Below are positions 1 through 6,444 of a stretch of 21,553 bases of DNA, piece after piece. Where the stretch lies: contig CALAUZ010000047.1 in NCBI GenBank assembly GCA_937892105.1, positions 1 to 21,553 on the forward strand, in the 5' to 3' direction. Each line of letters opens with the position of its first letter. The first letter of the stretch is position 1. The position numbers and the translations under genes are program-made. The notes under the pieces were generated by a model. It made no database searches and was not told where the DNA came from. It worked only from the letters and a program-made list of their open reading frames with translations. This stretch comes from an uncultured Fretibacterium sp. (lineage in GTDB: Bacteria > Synergistota > Synergistia > Synergistales > Aminobacteriaceae).

Positions 1-362
1 GGATCGCTGCCCTCGAATTTCTGGAGGCCGGATACTTTGCTGTTAGAGATGCCGACAAGTGAGAATATTCCCTTGTAGCTTGAGCGAGTGCCGTTGTCCT
101 TGCCGTATGGACTCCATGATACCAGCACCGGGACTTGTTCGCCAGTCGCAGGCCTGAAGATGTCAACGCACAAAGAAACTCCGTCGCGCATTTTCACGCG
201 TACATCCTTCTCAACGACTATATCGCACGGCAAGGGCATAAAACCTTCCTCGACCTGCCAGCCTTTGGACAGAACGCTTTTGCCGGGAGCAATCTTCTGT
301 TCACACTCGGGCTTATACTGCTTTGACGAGCCGAATATCATTAATTCCTCTAAATTTGCCAT
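1..362 (-). CDS. CocE/NonD family hydrolase, N-terminal part (cut by window edge)
   Basis: An open frame starts at ATG 362 and runs off the left edge, giving the first 120 residues. Upstream is a strong Shine-Dalgarno (GGAGGAG, about 6 bases from the ATG). After a roughly 45-residue lead-in comes a stretch reading VRVKMRDGVSLCVDIFRP, then VPVLVSWSPYGK. This is the typical opening of the alpha/beta-hydrolase domain in CocE/NonD (X-Pro dipeptidyl-peptidase S15-like) esterases and acylases. No signal peptide is visible, so a cytoplasmic enzyme is likely. The catalytic Ser, Asp and His lie outside the window, so activity and substrate cannot be judged. The start overlaps the end of the PNPOx-like gene by 13 bases, which makes it the last visible gene of the MarR-linked operon. 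Confidence 0.75.
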   Translation of the reverse strand, partial: MANLEELMIFGSSKQYKPECEQKIAPGKSVLSKGWQVEEGFMPLPCDIVVEKDVRVKMRDGVSLCVDIFRPATGEQVPVLVSWSPYGKDNGTRSSYKGIFSLVGISNSKVSGLQKFEGSD

Positions 363-763
363 CTATTTTTCTCCTCCGTAATATCTTCGCTGTTCTCTCC
401 TGCGTGCAAATCTGCTTTCACCATATGAAGGGCAAATACAGCAAGCAAAGGGTTATCTGCCGTCCCGAACCTGCGGATTTCTGCGGGAAGTCTGCTGAGG
501 TACTGTTCACGAACCGATGCGTCAAATGTCTCTTCAGCATCAGCCTGAAGACGAAGCCATCTTCCTTTGTTGAACGCCACAAGCCCAACGTGAGGATTCT
601 GCTTCAACTGTCTGTAAACCGCTTTGTCCGTCCTTGTGCCGAAGTACATAACCCCGTCAGCCTCAAGTATTCCGCTTATCGGTCTTCCTGCTGGATAGTC
701 GCTGTCAAACGTGAGAAGGTAGTAGAAATTGCAGTCTTTCAGAAAATCATATGCCTTACTCAT
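350..763 (-). CDS. PNPOx-like flavin-binding protein (COG5015 type)
   Basis: This 137-residue protein has the split-barrel layout of the pyridoxamine 5'-phosphate oxidase-like superfamily. It opens with an N-terminal helix, followed by FYYLLTFDSDYPAGRPISG and then VMYFGTRTDKAVYRQLKQNPHVGL. That order (strand, G-R-P, strand, T..K.VY.QL..NP.V) matches small FMN-binding reductases of the COG5015 type rather than true PdxH, which is longer. It lacks a signal peptide and is probably cytoplasmic. Its ATG overlaps the stop of the upstream FMN/DctP gene by 8 bases, implying translational coupling. Its own stop overlaps the next start. It could reduce or bind a flavin or an organic electron acceptor; the true substrate is unknown. 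Confidence 0.8.
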   Translation of the reverse strand: MSKAYDFLKDCNFYYLLTFDSDYPAGRPISGILEADGVMYFGTRTDKAVYRQLKQNPHVGLVAFNKGRWLRLQADAEETFDASVREQYLSRLPAEIRRFGTADNPLLAVFALHMVKADLHAGENSEDITEEKNRWQI

Positions 764-2495
764 TCATAGCCCTCTTTATGCCGTCAAGGACACCGCCGGC
801 GTTATCATGTTCAGCAACATACTTCTCCTGTATCGCCTTGTAGTCTGTTACGTTTTCCCAGTATAAGACTTCCTCATCGCTCAACAGCCTTACACTGGCA
901 CCGTCAGCCTTCAGTGTCTCAAGCTGCCACGTAAAACACTCGTCCATAATTTCGCCGAGTTTAATGTATGAACTCTCTGCCGCACGTTCTATAGCCTTTT
1001 TGTCTTCATCGGGCAACTTGTCCCAAACGTCTTTGTTCATGGCGATAATATATTCATGGCCGAGCCACAACTTTTTTGACGCAAGAATGTTCGGTGCTGC
1101 TTTGTGTGCGTTGAGGTCATACCCACTGTCAATGTTCACGATGAGGCCGTCAAGTGTCCCGTTATCGAGTGCGTCATATACTCCCTGACCCCATGGGATA
1201 GTTACGGGAGTTGCGCCGGCGTTTGCGAGAAAATCCTTGTGCCAGAAACTCGCGCTCCTCCATCTCTGACCCTTGATGTCCCGCAATGTTTCCAGCGGTT
1301 TCAAGCTGAAGAATGCTGCAGGATAGCCAGTAGCGATGATTATGGGGTGAATGTTCTGTGCTTCGAGTTCACGGGATAGTTCTGGGACTTCATCATATAT
1401 CCGTCTGAAAAATTCAACCTGTTTCTGGCCTGACGGGCCTGTCGGGAAACTCTTGAAGAGCTGGTGCAATGGAAGCTCCTTCATGCTGTATTCTGGAACT
1501 ACTACGGTGATTTGTGCGCGTGAACCGTCTTTTACGGTGTTGAGGTTCTCGTAGCTTATGCTGATTTCGCCATTCCAGACAGGATTAATTTTTACGTGGC
1601 CTTTAGTTTCGAGTTCAACTGCCGGGAAAAATACATCGTTCAGGAATTTCGTGCGCATATTCCCTAAAGGTTCGTGGTCAGAATATGTCAGCGTTAAATT
1701 ACCCTGCTTAACTGTTGCTTCGTCCTTCAATGCGTCCCTAACAGCCATCGTCATATCGTCAACCAGCATAGTCGCTCCCGAAACCAAATCAACATTCAAC
1801 GCTTTACCTTCCGCGTCATACTTCACTGCGTCAATGCCGTTCTTCAGCACCCAGTCTTCATAGTAAGCTGCCTGTTCCCACCAGTCTTTATTGATGGAGC
1901 TGGCTGGCTTCATTCCGTAATTGTCGTATTTCTCTTTGACAATTTCTCCGTCTTTAGTGATGTAATCCAGCAATACTTTGAAGATTGCGCCGTCCTTGAA
2001 GATTACGTTTGCTACATACAGTCCCCACGTATCATTATATGATGTACCTGTCTTGATGGTGTACCCTCCGTCCTCCGTCTTGCCGTCAACAGCATTCTTC
2101 ACGGCTACGGATAATTCGGCAACATTGATGGTTGCGCCGGAAATCAAATCCAGGTTAAGCGCATGGCCTTTATCGTCCGTTTTCACAGCTTCAAGTCCGT
2201 TATCGACTACCCAGCGTTCATAGTACGCTACCTGTTCCCACCAGTCTTTACCCAAAGTACTTACTCGCTTAATCCCGTAGTTATCGTGAAGCTCCTTGCT
2301 GCTTTTTCCGTTGGCGAGACGGTCTATTATTATGTTGGAGATTTTGCCGTTCTTTTCCACTGTGTTGGCGATGTACAAGCCCCATTGTTCGCTGAAGTAG
2401 AGGCCGGATTTTACGGTGAAGGGATTTTCTGCGGCGAATGATACTACGCTCAAAGACAGAACCATTGCGGCAATAATTACAGTTAATTTCTTCAT
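756..2495 (-). CDS. exported protein: two covalent-FMN domains fused to a DctP (TRAP) solute-binding domain
   Basis: The product has 579 residues from ATG 2495. This start is chosen because MKKLTVIIAAMVLSLSVVSF is a clear signal peptide and GAGAGG lies upstream; a longer frame adds 15 residues with no good site. Residues about 27-146 and 147-266 are two FMN_bind (PF04205-like) repeats. Each carries DNYG, KDWWEQ and a full ApbE flavinylation motif Dxx(S/T)GAT: D116-T122 and D236-T242. Residues about 265-579 look like a TRAP-transporter periplasmic subunit, with WNGEI, LRDIKGQRWR, GATPVTIPWGQGVYDAL, GTLDGL and MNKDVWDKLP. Known family biology says FMN becomes attached to the Thr outside the cytoplasm. 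No DctQ/DctM permease and no apbE are in the window. It could be a substrate-specific extracytoplasmic redox protein rather than an uptake receptor; this is inference. The stop overlaps the next gene by 8 bases. Confidence 0.85.
   Translation of the reverse strand: MKKLTVIIAAMVLSLSVVSFAAENPFTVKSGLYFSEQWGLYIANTVEKNGKISNIIIDRLANGKSSKELHDNYGIKRVSTLGKDWWEQVAYYERWVVDNGLEAVKTDDKGHALNLDLISGATINVAELSVAVKNAVDGKTEDGGYTIKTGTSYNDTWGLYVANVIFKDGAIFKVLLDYITKDGEIVKEKYDNYGMKPASSINKDWWEQAAYYEDWVLKNGIDAVKYDAEGKALNVDLVSGATMLVDDMTMAVRDALKDEATVKQGNLTLTYSDHEPLGNMRTKFLNDVFFPAVELETKGHVKINPVWNGEISISYENLNTVKDGSRAQITVVVPEYSMKELPLHQLFKSFPTGPSGQKQVEFFRRIYDEVPELSRELEAQNIHPIIIATGYPAAFFSLKPLETLRDIKGQRWRSASFWHKDFLANAGATPVTIPWGQGVYDALDNGTLDGLIVNIDSGYDLNAHKAAPNILASKKLWLGHEYIIAMNKDVWDKLPDEDKKAIERAAESSYIKLGEIMDECFTWQLETLKADGASVRLLSDEEVLYWENVTDYKAIQEKYVAEHDNAGGVLDGIKRAMNE
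1698..2057 (-). repeat. FMN-binding repeat unit 2 (120 codons)
   Basis: This is the second tandem unit; boundaries are approximate. It keeps WGLY, DNYG, KDWWEQ, AYYE and DLVSGAT of unit 1, so both units should be able to carry FMN. The sequence between shared motifs has diverged clearly, so the duplication is not very recent. Confidence 0.75.
2058..2417 (-). repeat. FMN-binding repeat unit 1 (120 codons)
   Basis: This is the first of two tandem 120-codon units inside the FMN/DctP gene; boundaries are approximate. The two flavinylation threonines (residues 122 and 242) are exactly 120 residues apart. The repeat is still visible in DNA: bases 2221-2250 match 1861-1890 at 28 of 30 positions, 360 bases apart. 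Confidence 0.75.
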
Positions 2496-2497
2496 GC

Positions 2498-3364
2498 TTA
2501 TAACCTCTCTAATCCTGAAAGTTTCATACTTGCGTCCCATACTTCGCGGGCATTCTCAAGGTTATATGACAGCTCCGATGATTTCGCGGGTTTAACACTC
2601 ATACTGAAATATTTTCCGCTTACCCCTGAAAATTCCTCGCTGGTCAGCAATTCCGCCGCAACATAAGCAGACGTTCCCAAATCTCCGCAACGTTCAGGCA
2701 TTGTCCGCCTTACGTGGTCAATCTGTTCTTGCGTCATCGTACTTCCGGCCTGAAGGTTAGTTGCCGGCATGAAACCGGGATTGAGTGCGTTGCATGTTAT
2801 CCGTGAACCTTCCACGCGTAATCTCCTGTCAAGCTCATACGTGAAGTAAAGGTTGCACAGCTTGGAGTAAAAATACCGTGAGTTGCCCAAATATTCAGCA
2901 TCATGGGCGATTGCGTCCGTACCGTTCCACACCAAAGGCCCGTAAGGAGGGTTATGCATGTCGCTGGAAACGTTGAGTATTCTTGCGTTATCGGTCATCT
3001 TTGGCAGAAGTAAATTGGTCAGAAGGAAGTGTCCAAGATGGTTGGACTGGAATACAGCGTCAAGTCCGTCAACAGTCTCTCCCGATGATGAACCGGAAAT
3101 CCCTGCGTTGTTGTCGAGGGCGTAAATTGGTGCGTCAATCTGTGCTGCAAACTCCCTTACCGACTTCAGCGAGGCTAAATCCAGAACCATAGCAGTAATG
3201 TTATCGTTCAATGTCTCAGACCTGATATTTTCGGCGGCTGAATTTCCTTTTGCGATATTACGGCACGCGAGAATTATGGAATAATCCCAGCCCTTCTTAG
3301 CGATAAGTTTTGCGGTCTCAAAGCCAAGCCCTGAGTTGCCGCCAGTGATTATAATAGTCTTCAT
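2498..3364 (-). CDS. short-chain dehydrogenase/reductase (SDR)
   Basis: This 288-residue NAD(P)-dependent oxidoreductase has a classical SDR pattern. The dinucleotide-binding motif TGGNSGLG is at residues 7-14, NNAG at 85-88, the catalytic Ser at 133-134 (NVSSDMH) and YxxxK at Y164-K168. The motif spacing and the NxxGHFLLTNLLLP segment resemble retinol-dehydrogenase/protochlorophyllide-reductase-like SDRs. ATG 3364 is preferred: it gives MKTIIITGG at the Rossmann strand and sits two bases after the stop of the nitroreductase gene. A GTG eight codons upstream is the alternative. The protein has no signal peptide and is cytoplasmic. It lies inside the MarR-linked operon, so it probably oxidises or reduces a product of the same pathway. 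The substrate cannot be read from the sequence. Confidence 0.85.
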   Translation of the reverse strand: MKTIIITGGNSGLGFETAKLIAKKGWDYSIILACRNIAKGNSAAENIRSETLNDNITAMVLDLASLKSVREFAAQIDAPIYALDNNAGISGSSSGETVDGLDAVFQSNHLGHFLLTNLLLPKMTDNARILNVSSDMHNPPYGPLVWNGTDAIAHDAEYLGNSRYFYSKLCNLYFTYELDRRLRVEGSRITCNALNPGFMPATNLQAGSTMTQEQIDHVRRTMPERCGDLGTSAYVAAELLTSEEFSGVSGKYFSMSVKPAKSSELSYNLENAREVWDASMKLSGLERL

Positions 3365-3366
3365 GC

Positions 3367-4005
3367 TTATGGTTTTGGCCCTACGCACTGCATGAGTGTG
3401 AAGTTATGCTTCTCGGTGAGACCAAGCAACTTAGTGAGACCCTCTCGGTCAAAGTTCATTCTTGTACGCGCACCCCAACCAACAGACGCAGCATAGAGAT
3501 ACACTCCCTGCATTGACAGTCCTGCATGTGCAAACCCGCAGTTGAGTATCACTTCAGGAGGTGCGGGACGGTTCATCGTTTCCCATTTTCCAGCGTCCTG
3601 AATGTACAGCAAATCCACAGCTGCTCTTGCAACAAATGGCTGTCCTCCCGTCAATTTCCTGTAATCCCCGTTGGCTATGAGAGTGAGACTGTGTGCTTGA
3701 GGATTATACCTGTAGGCTGCCTCACGTGTGAACACGAATATTATCATGTCCTGAAGGTTCATTGCTGTGGCATAAGTGAGTTTACCGTCCTCACGGTTCA
3801 CGCCGCCGGCAACCCACAAGAGATTGGAGAGCTGCTGTAACGTAATTTCCTCGTCAACGAAATCACGGGCTGACTGTCTGGAAGCTACGGCATCAAGTAC
3901 GCCAATTCCCCCAGATTTTTCCGGCTCAGGCAGTGCTACATCTTCTGCGAAGACGGCAGAGACTGACAGAACAACAAGCAGTAAAGCGGCAAACAATTTC
4001 TTCAT
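3367..4005 (-). CDS. exported nitroreductase-family flavoprotein
   Basis: The product has 212 residues from ATG 4005. This start has a perfect Shine-Dalgarno (AAGGAGGAG at 4012-4020) and begins a clean signal peptide, MKKLFAALLLVVLSVSAVFA; a start 13 codons upstream is rejected. The mature part has nitroreductase/SagB-like features: ASRQSARDF at 41-49 (FMN phosphate-binding arginines), LQQLSNLLWVAGGVNR at 57-71, NCGFAHAGLSMQGVYLYAASVGWGAR at about 155-180 and a C-terminal LGLTEKH segment. Family members use FMN to reduce nitro groups, quinones or other acceptors. Most are cytoplasmic, so the export signal is unusual. It starts 55 bases after the MarR gene, probably in the same transcript. It may work with the exported FMN/DctP protein; this is inferred from co-location only. 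Confidence 0.85.
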   Translation of the reverse strand: MKKLFAALLLVVLSVSAVFAEDVALPEPEKSGGIGVLDAVASRQSARDFVDEEITLQQLSNLLWVAGGVNREDGKLTYATAMNLQDMIIFVFTREAAYRYNPQAHSLTLIANGDYRKLTGGQPFVARAAVDLLYIQDAGKWETMNRPAPPEVILNCGFAHAGLSMQGVYLYAASVGWGARTRMNFDREGLTKLLGLTEKHNFTLMQCVGPKP

Positions 4006-4060
4006 GATTAACTCCTCCTTAATATATTTACGGTTTATCCCCATGAAGAAGGGCTATCCG

Positions 4061-4480
4061 TCATTCACGCAATAATTTTTTCAGGAGCCTCAATAGTTCC
4101 TGTTTCTCCTCAACACTCAATACCATTGTTAATGTCTCCTCCAAGCTGTCTCCAAGACTTACGAGAAGTTCTTTCATGTCCAGAGTTTTTCGGGAAGGGC
4201 AGAGGATTTTGCTGCGGCTGTCATTGGGATTAACTTTGCGTTCAACAAGCCCCTTCTTTTCGAGCGTCTGAACAAGCCCTGTTACAGTTGGATTAGTCAT
4301 TGCGAAGTAATGCTCAATGTCAACCTGCCTTACTGTTTCCGGCGGGGAAGTGAGCAGGTATTTCAGTATTTTGTACTGAGAGTTAGTGAGATCGTAAGGC
4401 TCAAGAATGGGATTGGAGAGCTTGTCTATCTTGAGGCTTAACTTCTTTATGAGTATCGCAATCTTATCTATGTTAATCAT
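4061..4480 (-). CDS. MarR-family transcriptional regulator
   Basis: This 139-residue regulator has an N-terminal dimerisation helix (to about residue 28). A winged helix-turn-helix spans about 31-98: LTNSQYKILKYL, then TVRQVDIEHYFAMTNPTVTGLVQTLEKKGLVERKVNPNDSRSK, with the wing signature NDSRSK equivalent to the usual D-x-R. C-terminal helices complete the dimer interface. ATG 4480 is chosen because it lies in an ATGATTAA overlap of 8 bases with the upstream amidohydrolase stop. A longer frame would run 30 residues into that gene without a better site. MarR proteins usually repress their own operon and release DNA on binding a small, often phenolic, ligand. The inverted repeat at 5513-5528 in the operon promoter is the likely binding site (inference). 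Confidence 0.9.
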   Translation of the reverse strand: MINIDKIAILIKKLSLKIDKLSNPILEPYDLTNSQYKILKYLLTSPPETVRQVDIEHYFAMTNPTVTGLVQTLEKKGLVERKVNPNDSRSKILCPSRKTLDMKELLVSLGDSLEETLTMVLSVEEKQELLRLLKKLLRE

Positions 4481-5477
4481 GCAGGTGCAAAATTTTTTCA
4501 GCGTTTTTGTGCGCGATAAGCTCTTTCTGTTCCTCAGTGAGAGAAGAATTTGTGAGAAACTCGCAGGCATTATCAGGCTGTAAATACGGATAATCGACCG
4601 CGTAAAGTATATGTTCCGCCCCCATCAGCTTAACGAGATACTCAAGCTGCATTTGCGAAAATATACCGCTCGGCGTAATGTACACGTTCTCTTTGTAATA
4701 CTCTGAAATGTTTTTCCTGAGGCCAGTTAATTCTGGTCTGAGCATGTAGTCGAGACGTTCAAGGAATGACGGCACAAGTTCTCCCCAATGTCCGGAGATG
4801 AGCTTCAATTCCGGCAGTTTGTCGAATATCCCTGACAAAATCATGCGCAATACATGAATACCAACGTCCATATGCCACCCAAAACCTGCTGAAGCAAATT
4901 CACCTGCTGTAATTATGTTCCAGTTAGGCGAAGTGAAGTAGTAATTCTGAATGGCCGGGTTAATCGGTGCCGGGTGAAAGTAAACAGGTACATCAAGTTC
5001 TGTTGCGCGCTCAAATATCGGGAAGAACTGCGGTTCATCATAGAAGTGTCCCTGATACTGTCCTGCCACCAATGCACCGCAAAAGTGATAATCCTTAACG
5101 CAGCGTTCAAGTTCATCAGCGGCCTTCTCAGGGTCAGACATTGGGAGAGTTGCGAACCCTGCGAACCTGTCGGGGTATTGTGCGATACGTTCCGACAGAA
5201 TATCGTTGGCTCTGGAACACAATTTCACTGCCTCAACCGCTGGAACTCTGTCAGGAATTGGCGATGTGTACGAGAGAACCTGCATTGTTATCCCTGCTGT
5301 ATCCATGTAGGGCAGTCTCTTTGCCTCGATATCGGTAAGAGCTTCCCCGAATGCCATACGTGATTTGTAGAAGTCAGTCAATTCTTTGGGCTGGTTCTCA
5401 GGCGGAGGGGTGTACATGCTGTTTGCCGCAGAGATTTCTGTGGACGAGAAGTGTTCTTCAAGAGTGATTATCTTCAT
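4473..5477 (-). CDS. amidohydrolase-superfamily enzyme, aromatic-acid decarboxylase type
   Basis: This 334-residue protein is of the amidohydrolase-2 (PF04909) class. The expected metal-site residues for the gamma-resorcylate/2,3-dihydroxybenzoate decarboxylase group are visible: the N-terminal ExH (E7 and H9 in LEEHF), H168 (VYFHPAP), H230 (SGHWGE) and D295 (YAVDYPY). The length fits that group (about 325-340). Characterised relatives bind one divalent metal and non-oxidatively decarboxylate hydroxybenzoates; others are hydrolases or hydratases. ATG 5477 has AGGAGG six bases upstream; a longer in-frame start lacks this and would reach into the promoter. It is the first gene after the promoter and overlaps the MarR gene by 8 bases. 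An aromatic acid or its product is therefore a reasonable guess for the inducer. Confidence 0.8.
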   Translation of the reverse strand: MKIITLEEHFSSTEISAANSMYTPPPENQPKELTDFYKSRMAFGEALTDIEAKRLPYMDTAGITMQVLSYTSPIPDRVPAVEAVKLCSRANDILSERIAQYPDRFAGFATLPMSDPEKAADELERCVKDYHFCGALVAGQYQGHFYDEPQFFPIFERATELDVPVYFHPAPINPAIQNYYFTSPNWNIITAGEFASAGFGWHMDVGIHVLRMILSGIFDKLPELKLISGHWGELVPSFLERLDYMLRPELTGLRKNISEYYKENVYITPSGIFSQMQLEYLVKLMGAEHILYAVDYPYLQPDNACEFLTNSSLTEEQKELIAHKNAEKILHLHD

Positions 5478-5506
5478 GCATAGCCTCCTATATAAACTTC
5501 GCGATG

Positions 5507-5535
5507 ATACTAACATAGGAAGCTATGTATGTCAA
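5507..5535 (-). promoter_or_regulatory. sigma70-type promoter of the amidohydrolase/MarR operon
   Basis: Read on the minus strand, TTGACA (5530-5535) is a perfect -35 box. It is followed by a 17-base spacer and TAGTAT (5507-5512) as a -10 box. Transcription would begin near 5500, about 20 bases before the amidohydrolase ATG. The -35 box lies only five bases after the hisJ stop codon. Confidence 0.75.
5513..5528. promoter_or_regulatory. inverted repeat in promoter spacer, likely MarR operator
   Basis: A perfect dyad, ACATAG-GAAG-CTATGT, fills the spacer between the -35 and -10 boxes. A dimeric repressor bound there would block RNA polymerase. The size (16 bases) and position are typical of MarR operators, and a MarR gene is second in the operon. 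No second copy was noticed in front of other genes here. Confidence 0.6.
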
Positions 5536-5540
5536 TTACG

Positions 5541-6362
5541 TTACAAGGCGTGAAATACTGGCCTCATCTTGTCAAACGTACAGAACTCGCGGAAGCCTAT
5601 GGATTTCAGCAAGCTAATTCCGTCATTCATGTGGTCATAAATATAGCTTGGGTTGTGCGCATCACTTCCGAGCGTGATAATCTTTCCGCCTAAATCGTGA
5701 TATAGTTCCAGAATTTCCCTGCATGGCTGAGCCTGTCCAAGTCCGTAACGCCAGCCCGATGTGTTCAGTTCGATGCCTTTCCCGTCATTGATGGCGATGG
5801 TGAGAATTTCCGCAACAATATCCTTCACCTTTGCAAACGGATATATTCCGGCTCTGTCGTAACGTGAAAGCAAATCCAGATGTGCAAGAACCGAATAATC
5901 ATGAAAGTTTTGCACAAGGTTCAGCATTTCGTCATAGTATGCTTGATTGTATTGTTCCTGAGTTTTCCCGTGTTGAAATTCCTGCGCCCAGAAGTCAAGG
6001 TTATCTATCTGGTGAATGCTGAGAAGCACAAAATCCAGCTCGTTGCGGTAACGGTCATAGAGTTTTTCGTATTGCCGGATTGTGTGTGTCTGCACTCCAA
6101 ATTCCAGCCCGGCACGTATCGTAATCCTTCCATGATATTTGCTCCTCAAACGCTCAATCTCTCTGAAATATTCAGGGTAATTCACGTTCAAGGGCATACC
6201 TTCCGGGTTAGAGCAATCACAGTCCTGCTTCACGCCGTAATCAACGTGGTCTGTCAGGCACAATTCATCAATCCCCAAATCACATGCCCGCTTCACCTGA
6301 AGTTCAATGGGAGTAGAGCTGTCATCGCTGAACTCTGAATGAACATGATAATCACATTTCAC
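5541..6362 (-). CDS. hisJ: histidinol phosphatase, PHP family (HisJ/HisK type)
   Basis: This PHP-domain phosphoesterase, about 273 residues long, should hydrolyse histidinol phosphate to histidinol, the penultimate step of histidine synthesis. Metal-site motifs are in the expected order: DYHVHSEFSDD near the start, LTDHVDYG, AGLEFG, LLSIHQID, LAHLDLLSRYD and LGSDAH near the C-terminus. GTG 6362 is chosen because GGAGTG lies about 8 bases upstream. The frame could extend to TTG 6380, but that codon lies on the T-run of the upstream hairpin and has no ribosome site. No other his gene is nearby, which is common for this enzyme. The promoter of the downstream operon begins right after its stop. 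HisJ-like PHP proteins of other specificity exist, so the substrate is probable, not certain. Confidence 0.82.
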   Translation of the reverse strand: MKCDYHVHSEFSDDSSTPIELQVKRACDLGIDELCLTDHVDYGVKQDCDCSNPEGMPLNVNYPEYFREIERLRSKYHGRITIRAGLEFGVQTHTIRQYEKLYDRYRNELDFVLLSIHQIDNLDFWAQEFQHGKTQEQYNQAYYDEMLNLVQNFHDYSVLAHLDLLSRYDRAGIYPFAKVKDIVAEILTIAINDGKGIELNTSGWRYGLGQAQPCREILELYHDLGGKIITLGSDAHNPSYIYDHMNDGISLLKSIGFREFCTFDKMRPVFHAL

Positions 6363-6418
6363 TGTTTCATCACTCCACAAAAAATGAGATACCCTGACAT
6401 TTTATCAGGATACCTCAT
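6359..6418 (-). CDS. possible 19-residue leader peptide ahead of hisJ
   Basis: The small ORF MRYPDKMSGYLIFCGVMKQ starts at ATG 6418. It has GAGGTG five bases upstream, an exact anti-Shine-Dalgarno match. Its TGA overlaps the GTG of hisJ in the arrangement GTGA. Almost the whole ORF lies inside the hairpin at 6379-6418. It contains no His codon, so it is not a classical his attenuator peptide. It may be chance; translation is unproven. Confidence 0.35.
   Translation of the reverse strand: MRYPDKMSGYLIFCGVMKQ
6379..6418 (-). terminator. intrinsic terminator/attenuator between S9 peptidase and hisJ
   Basis: On the minus strand, 6418-6403 pairs with 6399-6384 in a 16-pair stem (13 Watson-Crick and 3 G:U) around an AAA loop, followed by six T. 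The wobble pairs all fall in the minus-strand transcript, which shows the direction. It ends the S9 peptidase transcript 26 bases after its stop, but it also sits only 17 bases before the hisJ start. Confidence 0.85.
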
Positions 6419-6444
6419 GATTGCACCTCTTCATAACCTAATGC

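Noticed and set aside
1861..2250. A 30-base near-identical direct repeat that could suggest a mobile repeat
   Set aside because: It falls at the same place in the two FMN domains, so it is simply the best-kept part of the gene's internal duplication.
4006..4060. A second promoter or MarR site ahead of the nitroreductase gene
   Set aside because: No copy of ACATAG-N4-CTATGT is present. The TATATT near the ribosome site has no matching -35 box, so read-through from the MarR gene is the simpler view.
6363..6380. TTG start for hisJ six codons upstream of the GTG
   Set aside because: It lies on the T-run of the terminator hairpin and has no ribosome binding site. GTG 6362 has GGAGTG at a suitable distance.
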